Assembly (NCBI GenBank): GCA_913046125.1
Contig: CAJWRL010000044.1
Coordinates: 1-7,165, forward strand
From: an uncultured Gammaproteobacteria bacterium
Lineage (GTDB): Bacteria; Pseudomonadota; Gammaproteobacteria; GCA-002705445; GCA-002716945
Length of the DNA stretch: 7,165 nt
Direction: 5' to 3'
Below are positions 5,836-7,165 of the stretch, piece by piece. The translations under genes were made by a program, and so were the position numbers. The notes beneath the pieces were generated by a model. It was not told the origin of the DNA and ran no database searches. It saw nothing but the letters and a program-made list of their open reading frames with translations. Each line of letters starts with the position of its first letter. The first letter of the stretch is position 1.

Positions 5836-6188
5836 AAAACCTAATAGATGAGTCAATCAAATTACAACTTGATGCTAAGGCGTTAGGCCTTGATTGGATC
5901 GAGGTCGATAAAATTATAAGTAAAATACGCGAAGAAACAGATGAATTAGAGGAAGCGATAAATATGGATAACCAAGCTCACATCGAAGAAGAGTTAGGAG
6001 ATCTATTCTTCTCACTTATATCATTATCAAGACATTTAAATATCGATATAGATGATTTAAATCAATCAGCAAATGATAAGTTTAGAGACAGGCTAGAAAA
6101 AATAAAAGATGAAATGAAAAAAAGAAATATCAAGTATGCGGATCCATTAGAAATGATTGATATTTGGAAAACTATAAAGAATAAATAA
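5826..6188 (+). CDS. Single-domain MazG-type nucleoside triphosphate pyrophosphohydrolase
   Basis: All-alpha NTP-PPase that hydrolyses nucleoside triphosphates to monophosphate and pyrophosphate, a house-cleaning role against non-canonical nucleotides. The 120 residues contain the metal-binding motif EExxE (Glu36, Glu37, Glu40) and ExxD (Glu56, Asp59 in EEELGDLFF). GLDW (21-24), SLSRHL (66-71), the ANDKFRDR block (82-89) and the late LEMIDIWKTIK stretch line up with the C-terminal domain of E. coli MazG, which has two such domains in about 263 residues. This gene therefore looks like that domain alone. No Shine-Dalgarno precedes the ATG, and a TATAAT is seven bases away. The gap to the convergent nth (6189-6213) is AT-rich with no convincing terminator. 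Substrate preference (dUTP, dCTP, broad) cannot be read from sequence. Confidence 0.88.
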   Translation: MKSKNLIDESIKLQLDAKALGLDWIEVDKIISKIREETDELEEAINMDNQAHIEEELGDLFFSLISLSRHLNIDIDDLNQSANDKFRDRLEKIKDEMKKRNIKYADPLEMIDIWKTIKNK

Positions 6189-6213
6189 ACTCTTTTATTA
6201 TATCTAGAATATA

Positions 6214-6852
6214 TTAAGTATTTTTAGTTTTTGGTTTGAAAGGACAAAGCTTTTGCACTCTACAATCGTAACACTTTGGTTTTCTTGCGATACAAGTATA
6301 TCGACCAAGTATAATTAGCCAGTGGTGAGCATGTTTTTTGAATTCATCAGGAATATTTTTAATTAATTTTTTCTCTACAATCTCAACTGTTTTACCTGGT
6401 GCGAGACCAAGGCGATTAGAGACTCTAAAGACATGAGTATCAACTCCGATCGTATGTTGACCAAAAGCGTTATTTAAAACGACGTTAGCCGTTTTCCTCC
6501 CAACACCTGGTAACTTCATGAGCTCTTCTCGGGTTCTAGGAATTTTATTTTTATATTCTTTCCAAATTATTTCAGATGTTGCGACAACATTTATGGCCTT
6601 TGCGTTATATAGGCCTATAGTCTTTATATAAGTCTTAAGTTTTCTTACCCCAAGTTTGAATATTTTCTCAGGTGTGGGTGCATCTTTAAACAATTTTGAT
6701 GTAGCCGCGTTAACACTTTTATCAGTTGCTTGTGCAGAGAGTATAACAGCTACTAGTAATTGATAATGGCTCTTGAAAGTAAGTTCTGTGACTGGCTCCG
6801 GGTCATTATTCCTTAGGATTTTAAAAAGACTGATAACTTTATCTTTAGTCAT
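6214..6852 (-). CDS. nth: Endonuclease III (DNA glycosylase/AP lyase)
   Basis: Base-excision repair enzyme that removes oxidised pyrimidines and cleaves the abasic site. The frame is open to an ATG at 6888, but I choose 6852: from there MTKDKVISLFKILRNNDPEP aligns without gaps to the E. coli N-terminus, and a possible -10 lies between the two ATGs. The product then has 212 residues, against 211 in E. coli. Key residues fall at the same numbers as in E. coli: Lys120 in the helix-hairpin-helix LPGVGRKTA (114-122), Asp138 in GVDTHVFRVSNR, and the [4Fe-4S] ligands Cys187, 194, 197 and 203 with C-x6-C-x2-C-x5-C spacing. The SAQATD motif (39-44) is intact. No Shine-Dalgarno is apparent at either ATG. 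It is convergent with mazG and apparently monocistronic within the window. Confidence 0.95.
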   Translation of the reverse strand: MTKDKVISLFKILRNNDPEPVTELTFKSHYQLLVAVILSAQATDKSVNAATSKLFKDAPTPEKIFKLGVRKLKTYIKTIGLYNAKAINVVATSEIIWKEYKNKIPRTREELMKLPGVGRKTANVVLNNAFGQHTIGVDTHVFRVSNRLGLAPGKTVEIVEKKLIKNIPDEFKKHAHHWLIILGRYTCIARKPKCYDCRVQKLCPFKPKTKNT

Positions 6853-6869
6853 ATTTTTTACGAAAAAAC

Positions 6870-6875
6870 ATTGTA
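6870..6875 (-). promoter_or_regulatory. Possible -10 element for nth
   Basis: The minus strand reads TACAAT (five of six matches) 17 bases before the ATG at 6852, giving a leader of about 11 bases. If used, the upstream ATG at 6888 would lie outside the transcript, which supports the shorter protein. No -35 is recognisable. Confidence 0.3.
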
Positions 6876-6905
6876 TCAAATAATACATAATAAAAAGCTC
6901 TAAAA

Positions 6906-6934
6906 TTGGCTAATTTAGTTATTATGTTTTCAAT
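6906..6934 (+). promoter_or_regulatory. Possible promoter for the secreted binding-protein gene
   Basis: TTGGCT (6906-6911) and TTCAAT (6929-6934) lie 17 bases apart, each matching four of six consensus bases. A start near 6941 would leave a leader of about 60 bases. Other AT-rich hexamers in 6940-6990 could serve as well, so this is tentative. I see no gene in the rest of 6853-7002. Confidence 0.22.
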
Positions 6935-6989
6935 ATAGGCTTGTCTAGCTCATTAGATTGTGTTTTAACTGTAATTACTTAAACTTTAC

Positions 6990-6995
6990 AGGAGG
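6990..6995 (+). promoter_or_regulatory. Consensus Shine-Dalgarno sequence
   Basis: AGGAGG lies seven bases before the ATG at 7003, a perfect anti-16S match at ideal spacing. It fixes that start codon and contrasts with the poor or missing sites before most other genes here, suggesting high expression of the secreted protein. Confidence 0.9.
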
Positions 6996-7002
6996 AAAAA
7001 GC

Positions 7003-7165
7003 ATGAAAAAACTATACGTAACTATAGTAGCAATTCTAGCTCATCTGATGTTTATCTCATCAGTTTCAGCTCAGCCTACTAATAGTAACCAATTATCCGA
7101 TCCTCGTGTCAGACAAGCTTTGTGTATGGCTATTGACATGAAAACAATCGGTGAAACATTATTTG
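7003..7165 (+). CDS. Secreted protein resembling family 5 (peptide/nickel) ABC substrate-binding proteins, 3' end outside window
   Basis: Only 54 codons are visible. Residues 1-23 form a clear Sec signal peptide (MKKLY, hydrophobic core, SVSA cleavage site before Gln24). After a short Ser/Asn-rich linker comes DPRVRQALCMAID (33-45), then MKTIGETLF. This strongly resembles the segment of family 5 substrate-binding proteins (SBP_bac_5) usually read as DxRVRqAlxyAIDrxaI. In typical members of about 500 residues that segment lies near the middle, roughly 250 residues or more from the N-terminus, so this copy seems to lack the first lobe. The strong Shine-Dalgarno and intact signal peptide argue against a random gene remnant. 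The ligand cannot be inferred. The match is one short motif recalled from memory, so the family call is moderate. Confidence 0.6.
   Translation, partial: MKKLYVTIVAILAHLMFISSVSAQPTNSNQLSDPRVRQALCMAIDMKTIGETLF

Noticed and set aside
6189..6213. Near-palindrome TATATCTAGAATATA overlapping the mazG-nth gap as a terminator
   Set aside because: The symmetry is imperfect and all AT outside TCTAGA; the predicted stem would be too weak to call.
6853..6888. Twelve extra N-terminal codons of nth starting at 6888
   Set aside because: The added residues (MYYLIQCFFVKN) have no counterpart in endonuclease III, while the Met at 6852 aligns exactly with the E. coli start; no Shine-Dalgarno favours the longer form.

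Overview
The window is AT-rich, densely packed bacterial chromosome. Its gene families point to a gammaproteobacterium with a compact genome. The dacA-dat pair, the AmgK-MurU muramic-acid recycling pair, and an endonuclease III with key residues at the same positions as in E. coli all fit this. The low GC, one- to four-base gene overlaps and near-absent leaders recall streamlined marine lineages such as SAR86, but that placement is inference; nothing here proves a genus. I see no tRNA, rRNA, CRISPR array, insertion sequence or prophage gene.

Layout. Positions 1-1963 (+) hold a PBP5-type D-Ala-D-Ala carboxypeptidase, cut at its 5' end by the window edge, overlapped by one base with a D-amino acid aminotransferase. 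A strong hairpin at 1966-1994 serves as terminator for this pair and for a small lipoprotein gene converging from the right (2026-2244, -). Positions 2481-4210 (+) hold a two-gene accessory module: an exported DUF1326 protein with a CxC...CPC cysteine cluster, then a DUF2182 multi-pass membrane protein with a very methionine-rich extracytoplasmic loop. A terminator-like hairpin sits in the gap just before the second start codon. The membrane-protein gene runs 29 bases into the end of murU, which converges on it. murU and amgK (4182-5797, -) form a tight operon, transcribed away from a single-domain MazG-type pyrophosphohydrolase (5826-6188, +) across only 28 bases. nth (6214-6852, -) follows, converging on mazG. 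At the right edge a secreted substrate-binding-like protein begins (7003, +) behind a perfect Shine-Dalgarno sequence.

How the genes work together. Four genes concern peptidoglycan: DacA releases D-Ala from stem peptides, Dat can convert D-Ala and 2-oxoglutarate to D-Glu, and AmgK and MurU return recovered MurNAc to UDP-MurNAc. MazG and Nth are house-cleaning and DNA repair functions. The DUF1326-DUF2182 pair is the least understood part. The visible soft-metal ligands (Cys cluster, Met-rich loop, CxxCC in a membrane segment) suggest a cell-envelope metal, possibly copper, module. The right-edge protein is also odd: a motif normally found in the middle of family 5 substrate-binding proteins comes directly after its signal peptide.
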